This document shows positions 1 to 5,967 of a stretch of DNA of 8,992 nucleotides, one piece after another. The notes under the pieces were generated by a model that had not been told where the DNA came from, did not search any database, and saw nothing but the letters and a program-made list of their open reading frames with translations. The stretch is from Rubrobacter sp. (GTDB lineage Bacteria; Actinomycetota; Rubrobacteria; Rubrobacterales; Rubrobacteraceae): assembly GCA_016781705.1 (NCBI GenBank), contig JADDPV010000133.1, positions 1 to 8,992 of the forward strand, written 5' to 3'. The position numbers and the translations under genes are program-made. Each line of letters begins with the position of its first letter. Within the stretch, counting starts at the first letter, position 1.

Positions 1-81
1 GGCGACACCGGCCACCTCGTTTTTATCGAGCGCACCTAGGAGGTCAACCGCGAGGTCACCTCCTTCCTCGAATCCTGCTAG
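1..81 (+). pseudogene. 3' end of an alpha/beta hydrolase gene with an in-frame stop
   Basis: Frame 1 opens the window and reads GDTGHLVFIERT, stop (TAG at 37-39), then EVNREVTSFLESC, stop (TAG at 79-81). The combined string matches the C-terminal end of alpha/beta hydrolases, where the catalytic His sits in a GH-x-x-F-x-E-R-P-E-E-V-N context followed by a last helix ending in FL. The first TAG falls exactly where family members have Glu, so a single GAG to TAG change explains it. If read as it stands, the protein ends about 14 residues early and lacks the last helix; the catalytic His is still encoded. Most of the gene is off the left edge. It converges with acoX. The substrate cannot be told. 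It may be a recent pseudogene, a still active shortened enzyme, or a sequencing error. Confidence 0.55.
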
Positions 82-105
82 GGAGAGCTTCATCCGGGGC
101 GCCGC

Positions 106-1161
106 CTAAGCCAGCGCACCATTGAGGAGGCCGTGCCGGGCGGCCTGACGCATCGCCTCCCCAACGTCGATCGTGAGAGGGCCGGCGGGGTCGAGGCGGA
201 CCTCGACCCTGTCGGAGGGGCCGACCTCGATCTCCCGCTCCCCGTCCAGCGCGACGCTGCCGACGCCGGGGGCAAGCGCGACCGTCTCCTCCGGCTCGAC
301 CCGGCTTACCTCCTCCACCCCGACCGGCACGACGAGGCCGGGGGCGAGGGGGACGGTCAAGACGGTTGGGGCCCTCTCCGGCGGGACGAGGCGGACGTGG
401 AGGCCGTGGGGGGCGTCGCGGCCCGTGGGCTCCAGGAGCCCGGCGATGGAGGAGAGGCCGACGGCGTCGGGGAGGGCGGAGGAGACCACGATCTCCGAGA
501 TGTTGCGGGGGCGCCACAGGGCGCGGGCCCCGACGAAGCGCTCCGAGTTCACGGCAACGTCCACGAGTGCGCAGTCCTTGTTCTCCTCGCCGTTCACGTC
601 GACGCGCAGGATCTTCTCGCGCCTCAACGCCTCCTCCCCGATGCGGCCCGTCGCCACGAGGCCGGTCGCTATGCCGGCCACGGTCGCCTCGCGCATCTCC
701 GGGAAGGCGTTGTTCGTGCCGGTCGAGAGGGTGCAGAGCGGCGTTTCGGCGGAGCAGTGGCGGGCGACGACGCGGCTGGTGCCGTCGCCGCCGAGGACGA
801 CGACGGCGGCCACGCCCCTTCGGCCCATCTCCGCGAGGGCGTCTATCGTGTCCCGGACGGTGTGGCGGACGGTCATCTCCACGAGCTCGAGCTCCGGCAT
901 CGGGCGCTCCTCCTCGACGGAGCTCCGATGGGCCGCCCTGAGCGTCCGCTCCAGGCTGTCGTAGAGACCGGAGGCGGCGGGCATCATCAGGACGCGACCG
1001 ACGCCCACGGCGCCGAGACCCACCATGAAGCGGTAGATCATGTTGCCCTTCTCGCCGTTGTCGAAAACGGAGGCCCCCGATATGAGCCTCCGTATGTCCC
1101 GACCGGAGGCGGGGTTGGCTATGACGCCGACGGTTACCGTCTCGTTCCCCGCCTCCGGCAC
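106..1161 (-). CDS. acoX: AcoX-like ATP-NAD kinase family protein of the acetoin operon
   Basis: A 351-residue protein starting at GTG 1161, 9 nt downstream of a perfect AGGAGG, and ending at TAG 106-108. The N-terminus VGVIANPASG (residues 11-20) and the GGDGT motif (124-128) mark the NAD-kinase/diacylglycerol-kinase fold; STGTNNAFPE (146-155) is the second nucleotide-binding signature, as in AcoX. A DGERE segment near residue 306 fits the C-terminal beta domain. AcoX proteins are regularly encoded with acetoin dehydrogenase genes, but their reaction is not settled and they are not needed for the core complex. The gene starts 4 nt after the acoC stop, so it is the last gene of the acoABCX transcription unit. 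It ends facing the hydrolase remnant on the other strand. No transmembrane segment is evident, so it is expected in the cytoplasm. Family assignment is firm; role is inferred. Confidence 0.88.
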   Translation of the reverse strand: MPEAGNETVTVGVIANPASGRDIRRLISGASVFDNGEKGNMIYRFMVGLGAVGVGRVLMMPAASGLYDSLERTLRAAHRSSVEEERPMPELELVEMTVRHTVRDTIDALAEMGRRGVAAVVVLGGDGTSRVVARHCSAETPLCTLSTGTNNAFPEMREATVAGIATGLVATGRIGEEALRREKILRVDVNGEENKDCALVDVAVNSERFVGARALWRPRNISEIVVSSALPDAVGLSSIAGLLEPTGRDAPHGLHVRLVPPERAPTVLTVPLAPGLVVPVGVEEVSRVEPEETVALAPGVGSVALDGEREIEVGPSDRVEVRLDPAGPLTIDVGEAMRQAARHGLLNGALA

Positions 1162-1165
1162 CCCG

Positions 1166-2293
1166 CTACCCCTCCTGACTGTCGAGGAACTCCCCGATCA
1201 GGCGGTTCGTTTGTCCCGCGGCCTCCATTTGGGGCATGTGGCCCGTCTCGTCGAGGACCTCGACCCGGGCGTTGGCGGGCGCGTTCTCCGAGTGGGAGAC
1301 CGGCACGATCTTGTCCTCGCGCCCCCAGACCACGAGCATCGGCACCTCGACCCCGGCGAGGTCCGGGACGTCGGCCTGCCTGCCGCTCGGGAAGAGGTTG
1401 TCGGCGATTTTGCGGAGCGCCTCGTCCACCCCGTCGAGGCGCTTGAATCGTATGACGTCGTTGACGAGCTGGCGGTTCACGAGGTCGGGGTTCGCGAAGA
1501 GGAGCCCGAGGACGTTCTTCATCTCCTTGCGCCTGTTCGCGGCGATAAAGCCCTCGATGTACTCGCCGTTGATCTCCTCCCCGAGCCCCGCGCTTGCGAT
1601 GAGGGAGAGCGACTGGACTCTCTCGGGGTGCCGTATCGCGAACGAGGCCGCGACGGCGCCGCCCATCGAGTGCCCGAAGAGGTGAGCCTTCTCTATCCCC
1701 ATCTCGTCCATAAAGCCCGCGACGGTGCCGACGAGCGAGGCGAGGTCGCCCTCGCCGACGTCCTTCGTGGAGCCGCCATGGCCGGGCAGGTCCACCGCGT
1801 AGACGGTCCGCCCGCCCTCGGCCAGCGCCTCCTGGTTGAAGATCCAGATGTTTGTGTCGCCGCCGAAGCCGTGCAGGAGCAGGAGCGGGGTACCCTCGCC
1901 CTCGCCGACCTTGAGGTACTGGATGCGCTTGCCGCCGACCTCGACGGTCTGGGGCTCGGGGCCGCCCGCCTCCTCCTCTTCGGGGACGAAGTTCGCCTGG
2001 AACTCCTCGACGTAGGCGTCGATCTCCTCGTCCGGGACCGAGGCGTCGGCGATGACGCCGAGGAGGGCCCCGACCGGGAGCACGTCGCCCTCTTTCGCCA
2101 CCCGGCGCCGCAAGACGCCCGGTGCGGGCGTCTCGACGGCGTTGTTTATCTTCTCGCTCTCGACCTCGACGACCTCGTCGCCGTTGTTGAGCTCGGCGCC
2201 CTCCTCGACGAGCCACTGGACGACGGTCCCCTCCGTCATCGAGAGGCCCCACTTGGGCATGCCGAGCTTGGTGAGCGCCTTCGCTTCGCTCAA
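1166..2293 (-). CDS. acoC: Acetoin dehydrogenase E2: lipoyl domain fused to an alpha/beta hydrolase
   Basis: 375 residues from TTG 2293. An N-terminal lipoyl domain (about 10-82) opens with MPKWGLSMTEG, and the lipoyl lysine is K48 in VESEKINN. An acidic linker follows (about 86-113, with EEEE). An alpha/beta hydrolase domain fills about 117-375: oxyanion-hole HGFGG at 141-145, nucleophile S209 in GHSMGG, likely acid D327 in GREDK, and His352 in TGHMPQ. There is no subunit-binding domain and no classical CAT acyltransferase domain; this is the usual AcoC design. The protein would pass the acetyl group from E1 to CoA within the acetoin dehydrogenase complex. The TTG overlaps the acoB stop (TTGA), and family N-termini begin just before MPKWGLSM, which supports it over the more upstream frame. 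Only a weak AGGCG precedes it, so translation probably depends on coupling to acoB. The next start in frame, ATG 2260, would still keep the lipoyl domain. Confidence 0.92.
   Translation of the reverse strand: MSEAKALTKLGMPKWGLSMTEGTVVQWLVEEGAELNNGDEVVEVESEKINNAVETPAPGVLRRRVAKEGDVLPVGALLGVIADASVPDEEIDAYVEEFQANFVPEEEEAGGPEPQTVEVGGKRIQYLKVGEGEGTPLLLLHGFGGDTNIWIFNQEALAEGGRTVYAVDLPGHGGSTKDVGEGDLASLVGTVAGFMDEMGIEKAHLFGHSMGGAVAASFAIRHPERVQSLSLIASAGLGEEINGEYIEGFIAANRRKEMKNVLGLLFANPDLVNRQLVNDVIRFKRLDGVDEALRKIADNLFPSGRQADVPDLAGVEVPMLVVWGREDKIVPVSHSENAPANARVEVLDETGHMPQMEAAGQTNRLIGEFLDSQEG
1171..1176 (-). promoter_or_regulatory. Ribosome binding site of acoX
   Basis: The minus strand reads AGGAGG nine bases before the GTG start at 1161. 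It overlaps the last codons of acoC and fixes the GTG as the start. Confidence 0.7.
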
Positions 2294-3306
2294 GAAGCCA
2301 CGCCTTGGCCCACGGTCTCCCTGACGGCGTTGGCGACCTTCTCGGGATCGGGGACGTAGAGGTCCTCCAGCGACCCGGAGAAAGGCGGCGGGGTGTGGGG
2401 GGCCGTCACCATCTTCGGGGCGGCCTTGAGGTGCTCGAAGCAGTTCTGCGCGACGAGGGCCGATATGTCTGAGGCCATGCTGCACCGGGGGTACGCCTCG
2501 TCCACGACCACGAGCCTACCCGTGTTCTCGACGCTCTCGTAGATCGTGTCCTCGTCCAGCGGCGAGAGCGTCCTCGGGTCCACGATCTCGACCTCTATCC
2601 CGTCGTCCGCCAGCGATGCGGCGGCCTGCTCGGCCATCGAGACCATGCGCCCTATGGCGACGATGGTGACGTCCTCGCCCTCGCGCACGATCTCCGCTTC
2701 GCCCAGAGGGATCGTGTAGGGCTCGTCGGGGACCTCGCCCTCGATCGCGTAGAGGACCTTGTTCTCAAAAAAGATCACGGGGTCGTCGTCGCGGATCGAG
2801 GCTATAAGGAGTCCCTTGGCGTCGTACGGGTTCGACGGGATAACGACCTTGAGGCCCGGGATGTGCGTGAAGATCGGGTAGAGAGCCTGGGAGTGCTGGC
2901 TGGCGGCCCGGATGCCGGCCCCGTACATGGTCCTTATGACCATCGGGGTCCTGGCCTTGCCGCCGAACATGTAGCGGAACTTGGCGGCCTGGTTGAAGAT
3001 CTGGTCGAAGCACACGCCCATGAAGTCGACGAACATGAGCTCCGCGACCGGCCTCAGGCCCGAACAGGCCGCCCCTGCCGCCGCCCCGATAAAGGCCGAC
3101 TCGCTGATGGGGGTGTCGAGGATCTGGTTGGGGAACTTCCCGTAGAGCCCCTTGGTTACGCCCATGACGCCGCCCCAGGCGTCTATCTCGCCCGGGCTCC
3201 CCGTCCCCCCGACGTTGTCCTCCCCGAAGACGACTACGGTGGGGTCGCGCTCCATCTCCTGCGCGAGCGCCTCGTTTATCGCCTGCATGTAGCTCTTACG
3301 GGACAA
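2290..3306 (-). CDS. acoB: Acetoin dehydrogenase E1 component, beta subunit
   Basis: 338 residues, the usual length for the E1 beta subunit of 2-oxoacid/acetoin dehydrogenases. The start chosen is TTG 3306 (MSRKSYMQAINEALAQEM), with AGGGAG 6 nt upstream. The frame stays open to GTG 3435, but the extra 43 residues are Pro/Gly/Arg-rich and unlike the family. Diagnostic stretches include VVVFGEDNVGG, the DTPISESAFIGAAAGAA region, and FVDFMGVCFDQIFNQAAKF, which belong to the transketolase-type pyrimidine-binding domain. The C-terminal half is the transketolase C domain (IVDPRTLSPLDEDTI, then VVVDEAYPRCSMASDISA). It forms a heterotetramer with the alpha subunit and binds thiamine diphosphate at their interface, decarboxylating or cleaving the substrate and reductively acetylating the E2 lipoyl arm. 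It lies 135 nt after acoA and overlaps acoC by three bases of TTGA. Confidence 0.93.
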   Translation of the reverse strand: MSRKSYMQAINEALAQEMERDPTVVVFGEDNVGGTGSPGEIDAWGGVMGVTKGLYGKFPNQILDTPISESAFIGAAAGAACSGLRPVAELMFVDFMGVCFDQIFNQAAKFRYMFGGKARTPMVIRTMYGAGIRAASQHSQALYPIFTHIPGLKVVIPSNPYDAKGLLIASIRDDDPVIFFENKVLYAIEGEVPDEPYTIPLGEAEIVREGEDVTIVAIGRMVSMAEQAAASLADDGIEVEIVDPRTLSPLDEDTIYESVENTGRLVVVDEAYPRCSMASDISALVAQNCFEHLKAAPKMVTAPHTPPPFSGSLEDLYVPDPEKVANAVRETVGQGVAS

Positions 3307-3312
3307 AACTTT

Positions 3313-3318
3313 CTCCCT
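3313..3318 (-). promoter_or_regulatory. Ribosome binding site deciding the TTG start of acoB
   Basis: The minus strand reads AGGGAG six bases before TTG 3306. It supports the 338-residue E1 beta over a longer frame opening at GTG 3435, which would have no family homology in its first 43 residues. Confidence 0.65.
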
Positions 3319-3417
3319 TCGTTCTGGAGTCCGTTGGCCGTGGGCTCCCGATCGGGCGCCTCCCGTCCCCGGTCCGCTCGGTGGACTGGGGGCTTCGGGG
3401 AACACGCGCCGGCCGGG

Positions 3418-3441
3418 GTCGCCGACGGCCGACACGGCGAC
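3418..3441 (-). other. Inverted repeat directly after the acoA stop codon
   Basis: GTCGCCG (3418-3424) and CGGCGAC (3435-3441) are perfect 7-base inverted copies with a 10-base loop, abutting the TAG of acoA. The transcript would form a GC-only hairpin in the 135-base acoA-acoB gap. No T run follows, so a strong intrinsic terminator is unlikely; a processing or mRNA-stability element between two subunits needed in equal amounts is possible. In GC-rich DNA such repeats also arise by chance. Confidence 0.3.
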
Positions 3442-4449
3442 CTAGTAGGACACGTATACGTCGGTGGTGAGGTTTTCCGGGCTGGGCTCGGGGGCCTCCT
3501 TGGCCTCCCTGACGGCCTCGTCGATGAGGTTCTTGACCTCCTCGTCGATCTTGTCGAGCTCCGCCTCATCGAGGAGACCCGCGGAGGTGACGCGCTGACG
3601 GAAGAGCATCAGGCAGTCCTTCTCCTTGCGGACGTTCTCGACCTCGTTCTCGCCCCGGTAGGTCTGGGCGTCGCCCTCGAAGTGGCCGTAGTAGCGGTTG
3701 ACCTTGCACTCGATGAGGGAGGGGCCGCCGCCCTGGCGGGCGCGCCGGATGGCCTCTCCTGCGGCCTCGTGGACGGCGAAGAAGTCGTGCCCGTCCACCA
3801 CGACGCCGGGCATGCTGAAGCCGTCGGCCCTCTTGGCGATGTCGATGCCCTTGCTGGAGAACGCCTGGGCGGTCGCCTCGGCGTAGCCGTTGTTCTCTAT
3901 GACAAAGATCACCGGCAGGTCCCACGCGCTCGCGAGGTTCATGCTCTCGAAGACGGTGCCCTGGTTGGCGCCGCCGTCGCCGGTGAAGGAGACGGCGACC
4001 TGATCGGTGCCGCGAACCTTCGCCGAGAGGCCGACGCCGCAGACGAGCGGCGGTCCGCCGCCGACGATGCCGTTCGCCCCGAGCATCCCCTTGTCGAGGT
4101 CGGCGATGTGCATCGAGCCGCCCTTGCCCCGGCAGATCCCGGCATCCTTGCCGTAGATCTCGAACATCATCCCCTTGACGTCGCAGCCCTTGGCGATGGA
4201 GTGACCGTGACCGCGGTGGGTCGAGGCGACGTAGTCGTCGCCGTCGAGATGGGCCATGAAGCCCGCGGCTATGGCCTCTTCTCCGGCGTAGAGATGAACG
4301 AAGCCCGGGATCTCACCGGTGGCGAACTCCGTGTGCAGCCGCTCCTCGAAGTCCCGGATCGTGCGCATCGTCCGGTAGGCGTCGAGGAGTGCCCCCTTGT
4401 CGAGCTCCTCGTGACGCTCTCTGGCGCCCGCGACCTCGGATTCAGTCAT
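3442..4449 (-). CDS. acoA: Acetoin dehydrogenase E1 component, alpha subunit
   Basis: 335 residues from ATG 4449. A TTG at 4470 would add seven residues but would place the ribosome binding site (AGGAGG, 4454-4459) inside the gene, so the ATG is preferred. The thiamine diphosphate motif is complete: GDGG at 157-160 through ENN at 185-187. GKGGSMHI (108-115), STHRGHGH (76-83) and the phosphorylation-loop-like YYGHFEGDAQTYR stretch are typical of the E1 alpha family. Acetoin rather than pyruvate is inferred from the company it keeps: a hydrolase-type E2, AcoX, and an acetoin-reductase-like SDR remnant just upstream. It is the first gene of the operon and has its own likely promoter at 4488-4516. 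It acts in the cytoplasm as part of the large E1/E2/E3 assembly. No E3 is encoded here, so the general cell lipoamide dehydrogenase may serve. Confidence 0.93.
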   Translation of the reverse strand: MTESEVAGARERHEELDKGALLDAYRTMRTIRDFEERLHTEFATGEIPGFVHLYAGEEAIAAGFMAHLDGDDYVASTHRGHGHSIAKGCDVKGMMFEIYGKDAGICRGKGGSMHIADLDKGMLGANGIVGGGPPLVCGVGLSAKVRGTDQVAVSFTGDGGANQGTVFESMNLASAWDLPVIFVIENNGYAEATAQAFSSKGIDIAKRADGFSMPGVVVDGHDFFAVHEAAGEAIRRARQGGGPSLIECKVNRYYGHFEGDAQTYRGENEVENVRKEKDCLMLFRQRVTSAGLLDEAELDKIDEEVKNLIDEAVREAKEAPEPSPENLTTDVYVSY

Positions 4450-4453
4450 AGAG

Positions 4454-4459
4454 CCTCCT
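4454..4459 (-). promoter_or_regulatory. Ribosome binding site of acoA
   Basis: The minus strand reads AAGGAGG, then CTCT, then ATG 4449. The spacer is only four bases, rather short, but the match is perfect. The site rules out the upstream TTG at 4470. Confidence 0.7.
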
Positions 4460-4486
4460 TCCTTCCCCAAGGAATAATTGTGGCGC

Positions 4487-4500
4487 CAAGATAAATCTTG
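4487..4500. promoter_or_regulatory. Perfect 14-bp palindrome over the acoA -10 element: candidate operator
   Basis: CAAGAT and ATCTTG are perfect inverted copies around a two-base AA/TT centre. The repeat covers the whole predicted -10 hexamer. A second short palindrome, TGGCGCCA at 4481-4488, lies directly next to it at the likely transcription start. Placement over the -10 suggests a repressor site, responding perhaps to acetoin. The regulator is not in the window. Confidence 0.4.
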
Positions 4501-4516
4501 CCGGTATCAGCGTCAA
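4488..4516 (-). promoter_or_regulatory. Likely housekeeping promoter of the acoABCX operon
   Basis: Reading the minus strand, TTGACG (4516-4511) and TATCTT (4493-4488) are separated by exactly 17 bases, close to the sigma-70 consensus. Transcription would begin near 4481, giving a leader of about 30 bases before acoA. Many characterised aco operons use sigma-54 with AcoR; no sigma-54 GG...GC element was recognised here. The promoter sits between the SDR remnant and acoA, so the operon may not depend on anything further upstream. Confidence 0.55.
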
Positions 4517-4524
4517 GAACGCTT

Positions 4525-4548
4525 GAGCGGGCCTCCGGGCCCTCGCTC
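4525..4548 (-). terminator. GC-rich hairpin at the end of the SDR remnant
   Basis: GAGCG (4525-4529) pairs with CGCTC (4544-4548) and GGCC with GGCC inside, around a TCCG loop with a two-base bulge. It overlaps the stop codon of the SDR remnant. Downstream on the minus strand is AAGCGTTCTTG, a poor T tract. It could weaken read-through into acoA, which has its own promoter. A second small repeat, TCAAG-AACG-CTTGA (4513-4526), partly overlaps it. Confidence 0.3.
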
Positions 4549-4936
4549 AGGAGAAGATGATGCCGCCGTCGATCATCACGGACTGGCCGGTCATGTAGTC
4601 GGAATCCCTCGACGCGAGGTACGAGACGAACGACGCTACGTCCTCCGGCGTCTCGACGCGCCCGAGGGCGATAAGCTCCGAGTACTGCTTCAGCGCCTCG
4701 CACTTCTGCACGCCCATGTGCGCGCTCAGCTTCTCGTCGATGAGGTCCCACATCGCGGTGCCGACGATGCCGGGGCAATAGGCGTTGACGGTGATCCCGT
4801 GCTCGGCCCACTCCTGAGCCGCAGCCTGGGTGAGACCACGCACCCCCCGCTTCGAGGCCGAGTAGTGCCCGAGCATCGCGAAGCCCTTGTGGGCGGCGAT
4901 GGAGGCCGCTCCGATGATTTTGCCGCCCCTCGACAT
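4547..4936 (-). pseudogene. C-terminal half of an acetoin reductase/butanediol dehydrogenase-type SDR
   Basis: From ATG 4936 the frame codes for 129 residues against about 250-260 for a full short-chain dehydrogenase. What remains is the catalytic half: the active-site Ser (S12, in KIIGAAS), YSASK with Tyr25 and Lys29, NAYCPGIVGTAMWD, and the C-terminal DYMTGQSVMIDGG typical of acetoin reductases. The N-terminal Rossmann half with the TGxxxGxG dinucleotide motif and the NNAG motif is missing. The frame stays open upstream of 4936, but the encoded residues there bear no SDR resemblance. The protein could not bind NAD, so the gene is almost certainly dead. The intact enzyme would have interconverted acetoin with diacetyl or 2,3-butanediol, fitting the acetoin operon 97 bases downstream. 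A weak TTG start at 4945 is also possible. Confidence 0.85.
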
Positions 4937-4969
4937 TGAGGGCAATATTCTAGTTCGCTCGTCCGTACC

Positions 4970-4999
4970 TTGCTCGCAGTCGCCGGGGCAATGTATGCT
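4970..4999 (+). promoter_or_regulatory. Possible promoter of the membrane-anchored hypothetical gene
   Basis: TTGCTC (4970-4975) and TATGCT (4994-4999) are 18 bases apart, giving a transcription start near 5006 and a leader of about 48 bases before ATG 5054. The match is moderate. It lies just beyond the point where SDR homology ends on the other strand. Confidence 0.35.
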
Positions 5000-5053
5000 T
5001 TTTGTGTCGTACGAGGACGCGACTCTGTGCTTGGGGCGGTGGAAGGAGGGAGG

Positions 5054-5680
5054 ATGTCTGCGGTCGTGATCTCTGTGGTCTCCAGTGTGTTAGTTGCCGT
5101 GGTAGGAGCGTTCGTGAACTCTGCCGTGAACGCCCGGGCTCGCCGCGCGGAACGGCGGGAGAAGCTCGAGTTCCGGTCGGTCTACCACCGCTACGACTGG
5201 GAGCCGGTCGATGAAGAAACGCGAAACTCCTTCCCGGACTTCGTGGGTCCGGGGGCACTCCGGCTGACGTGGCGCGCGGAGCTTCGCAACCGGGGCTCGG
5301 AGACCGTCACGGTGCGCAACTGGTGCTGGTGGCCGCGAGACGAGTGGGAAAGATCCCACTATTATTGTTATTGGTCCGTCGAGTCCGCGACGGAGCTGGT
5401 GCGCGTGGGCGAGGAAGAGGTGGGCAAGCCGTTGGAGGAGGGTGAGGAGGGAGACGCCTTCGCCATTCCGGCCGGGAGCTTCGCCACGCTCCGCTTCGAG
5501 GGACTCTTCATGGTACTCCCTGGAGAGCGGGAGGGTGGGCCGGAGGGGTGCGCCCCGAGGCTAGTGGCTTCCTTCCGCGGGGCGCAAGACTACCTCGAGA
5601 CGGGCGACGAGCCACTCACCCCGAAGGAGAAGCTCGTCTTGGCTGCGGTCATGGCATGGTCGTTGATCCTGCGTAAGTAG
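5054..5680 (+). CDS. Membrane-anchored protein of unknown function
   Basis: 208 residues. ATG 5054 is chosen because AGGAGG lies four bases upstream and because the protein then opens directly with a hydrophobic helix (about residues 2-22) followed by a basic stretch (ARARRAERREK). This looks like a signal anchor with the rest in the cytoplasm. The body (about 66-180) alternates short hydrophobic strands with turns, suggesting a beta-sandwich, and contains an aromatic cluster at 90-107 (NWCWW, then HYYCYW) and an acidic loop (117-133). A short hydrophobic helix (192-206) ends the protein. I do not recognise the family. It is the only rightward gene between the acetoin block and the CBASS operon and converges with the latter across 287 bases. 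Whether it serves defence or is unrelated cargo cannot be told. An earlier start at TTG 4970 would lie in the predicted promoter. Confidence 0.7.
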   Translation: MSAVVISVVSSVLVAVVGAFVNSAVNARARRAERREKLEFRSVYHRYDWEPVDEETRNSFPDFVGPGALRLTWRAELRNRGSETVTVRNWCWWPRDEWERSHYYCYWSVESATELVRVGEEEVGKPLEEGEEGDAFAIPAGSFATLRFEGLFMVLPGEREGGPEGCAPRLVASFRGAQDYLETGDEPLTPKEKLVLAAVMAWSLILRK

Positions 5681-5967
5681 CCGATCCCGAAGCAGCCCAG
5701 CACGCGAGAAGGCCGAGTCGTCGGTGCCTACCGAGGAAGGTCGGCGCGGCACCAAGACGTTCCGCGGGAGGTTCGCCGCATCGTAACCCCTTGCGGCTGC
5801 TTTGACGAGGTGTCAGAATGGCTGCAAGATAGCTTATGTAAATGCATCGTTGCTACGTTGCTAGAACCGGTACAGAGGGAAAGCCGCGCACTCATGCCCC
5901 CGCTGTCCGCGAGCAAGAAACCACCACGCCGAACCGTGCCCGAGCAGCAGGGGCATTGGGGCAACCT
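5681..5967. other. Convergent intergenic stretch without a convincing gene
   Basis: This holds the 3' sides of the hypothetical gene and of the CBASS operon. The part around 5810-5870 is less GC-rich than its surroundings. Short frames on both strands have no family features. Two weak hairpins are visible: GCCGCA/TGCGGC at 5775-5797 and TGCCC/GGGCA at 5937-5955, the latter 13 bases after the effector stop on the minus strand. Neither has a good T run. No tRNA or insertion sequence ends were seen. Confidence 0.5.
5775..5797 (+). terminator. Weak candidate terminator after the hypothetical gene
   Basis: A perfect 6-base stem, GCCGCA and TGCGGC, surrounds an 11-base loop and is followed by TGCTTTG on the plus strand. 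It lies 95 bases beyond the stop codon at 5680. The T run is short, so termination is uncertain. Confidence 0.2.

Noticed and set aside
133..2359. Two overlapping long plus-strand frames (133-1446 and 1040-2359) opposite acoX and acoC
   Set aside because: They lie antisense to genes with GGDGT, lipoyl and GHSMGG motifs; no domain is recognisable in them.
3307..3435. N-terminal extension of acoB from GTG 3435
   Set aside because: The 43 extra residues are Pro/Gly/Arg-rich and absent from the family; a good ribosome binding site serves TTG 3306 instead.
2863..4494. 543-codon plus-strand reading frame opposite acoA and acoB
   Set aside because: It is the mirror of two well-supported E1 genes in GC-rich DNA; its translation is low-complexity and matches no family.
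5728..5964. 78-residue minus-strand frame with a CPCC motif right after the effector gene
   Set aside because: It has a TTG start with no ribosome binding site and no coherent zinc-finger spacing, and its composition does not look like a protein.
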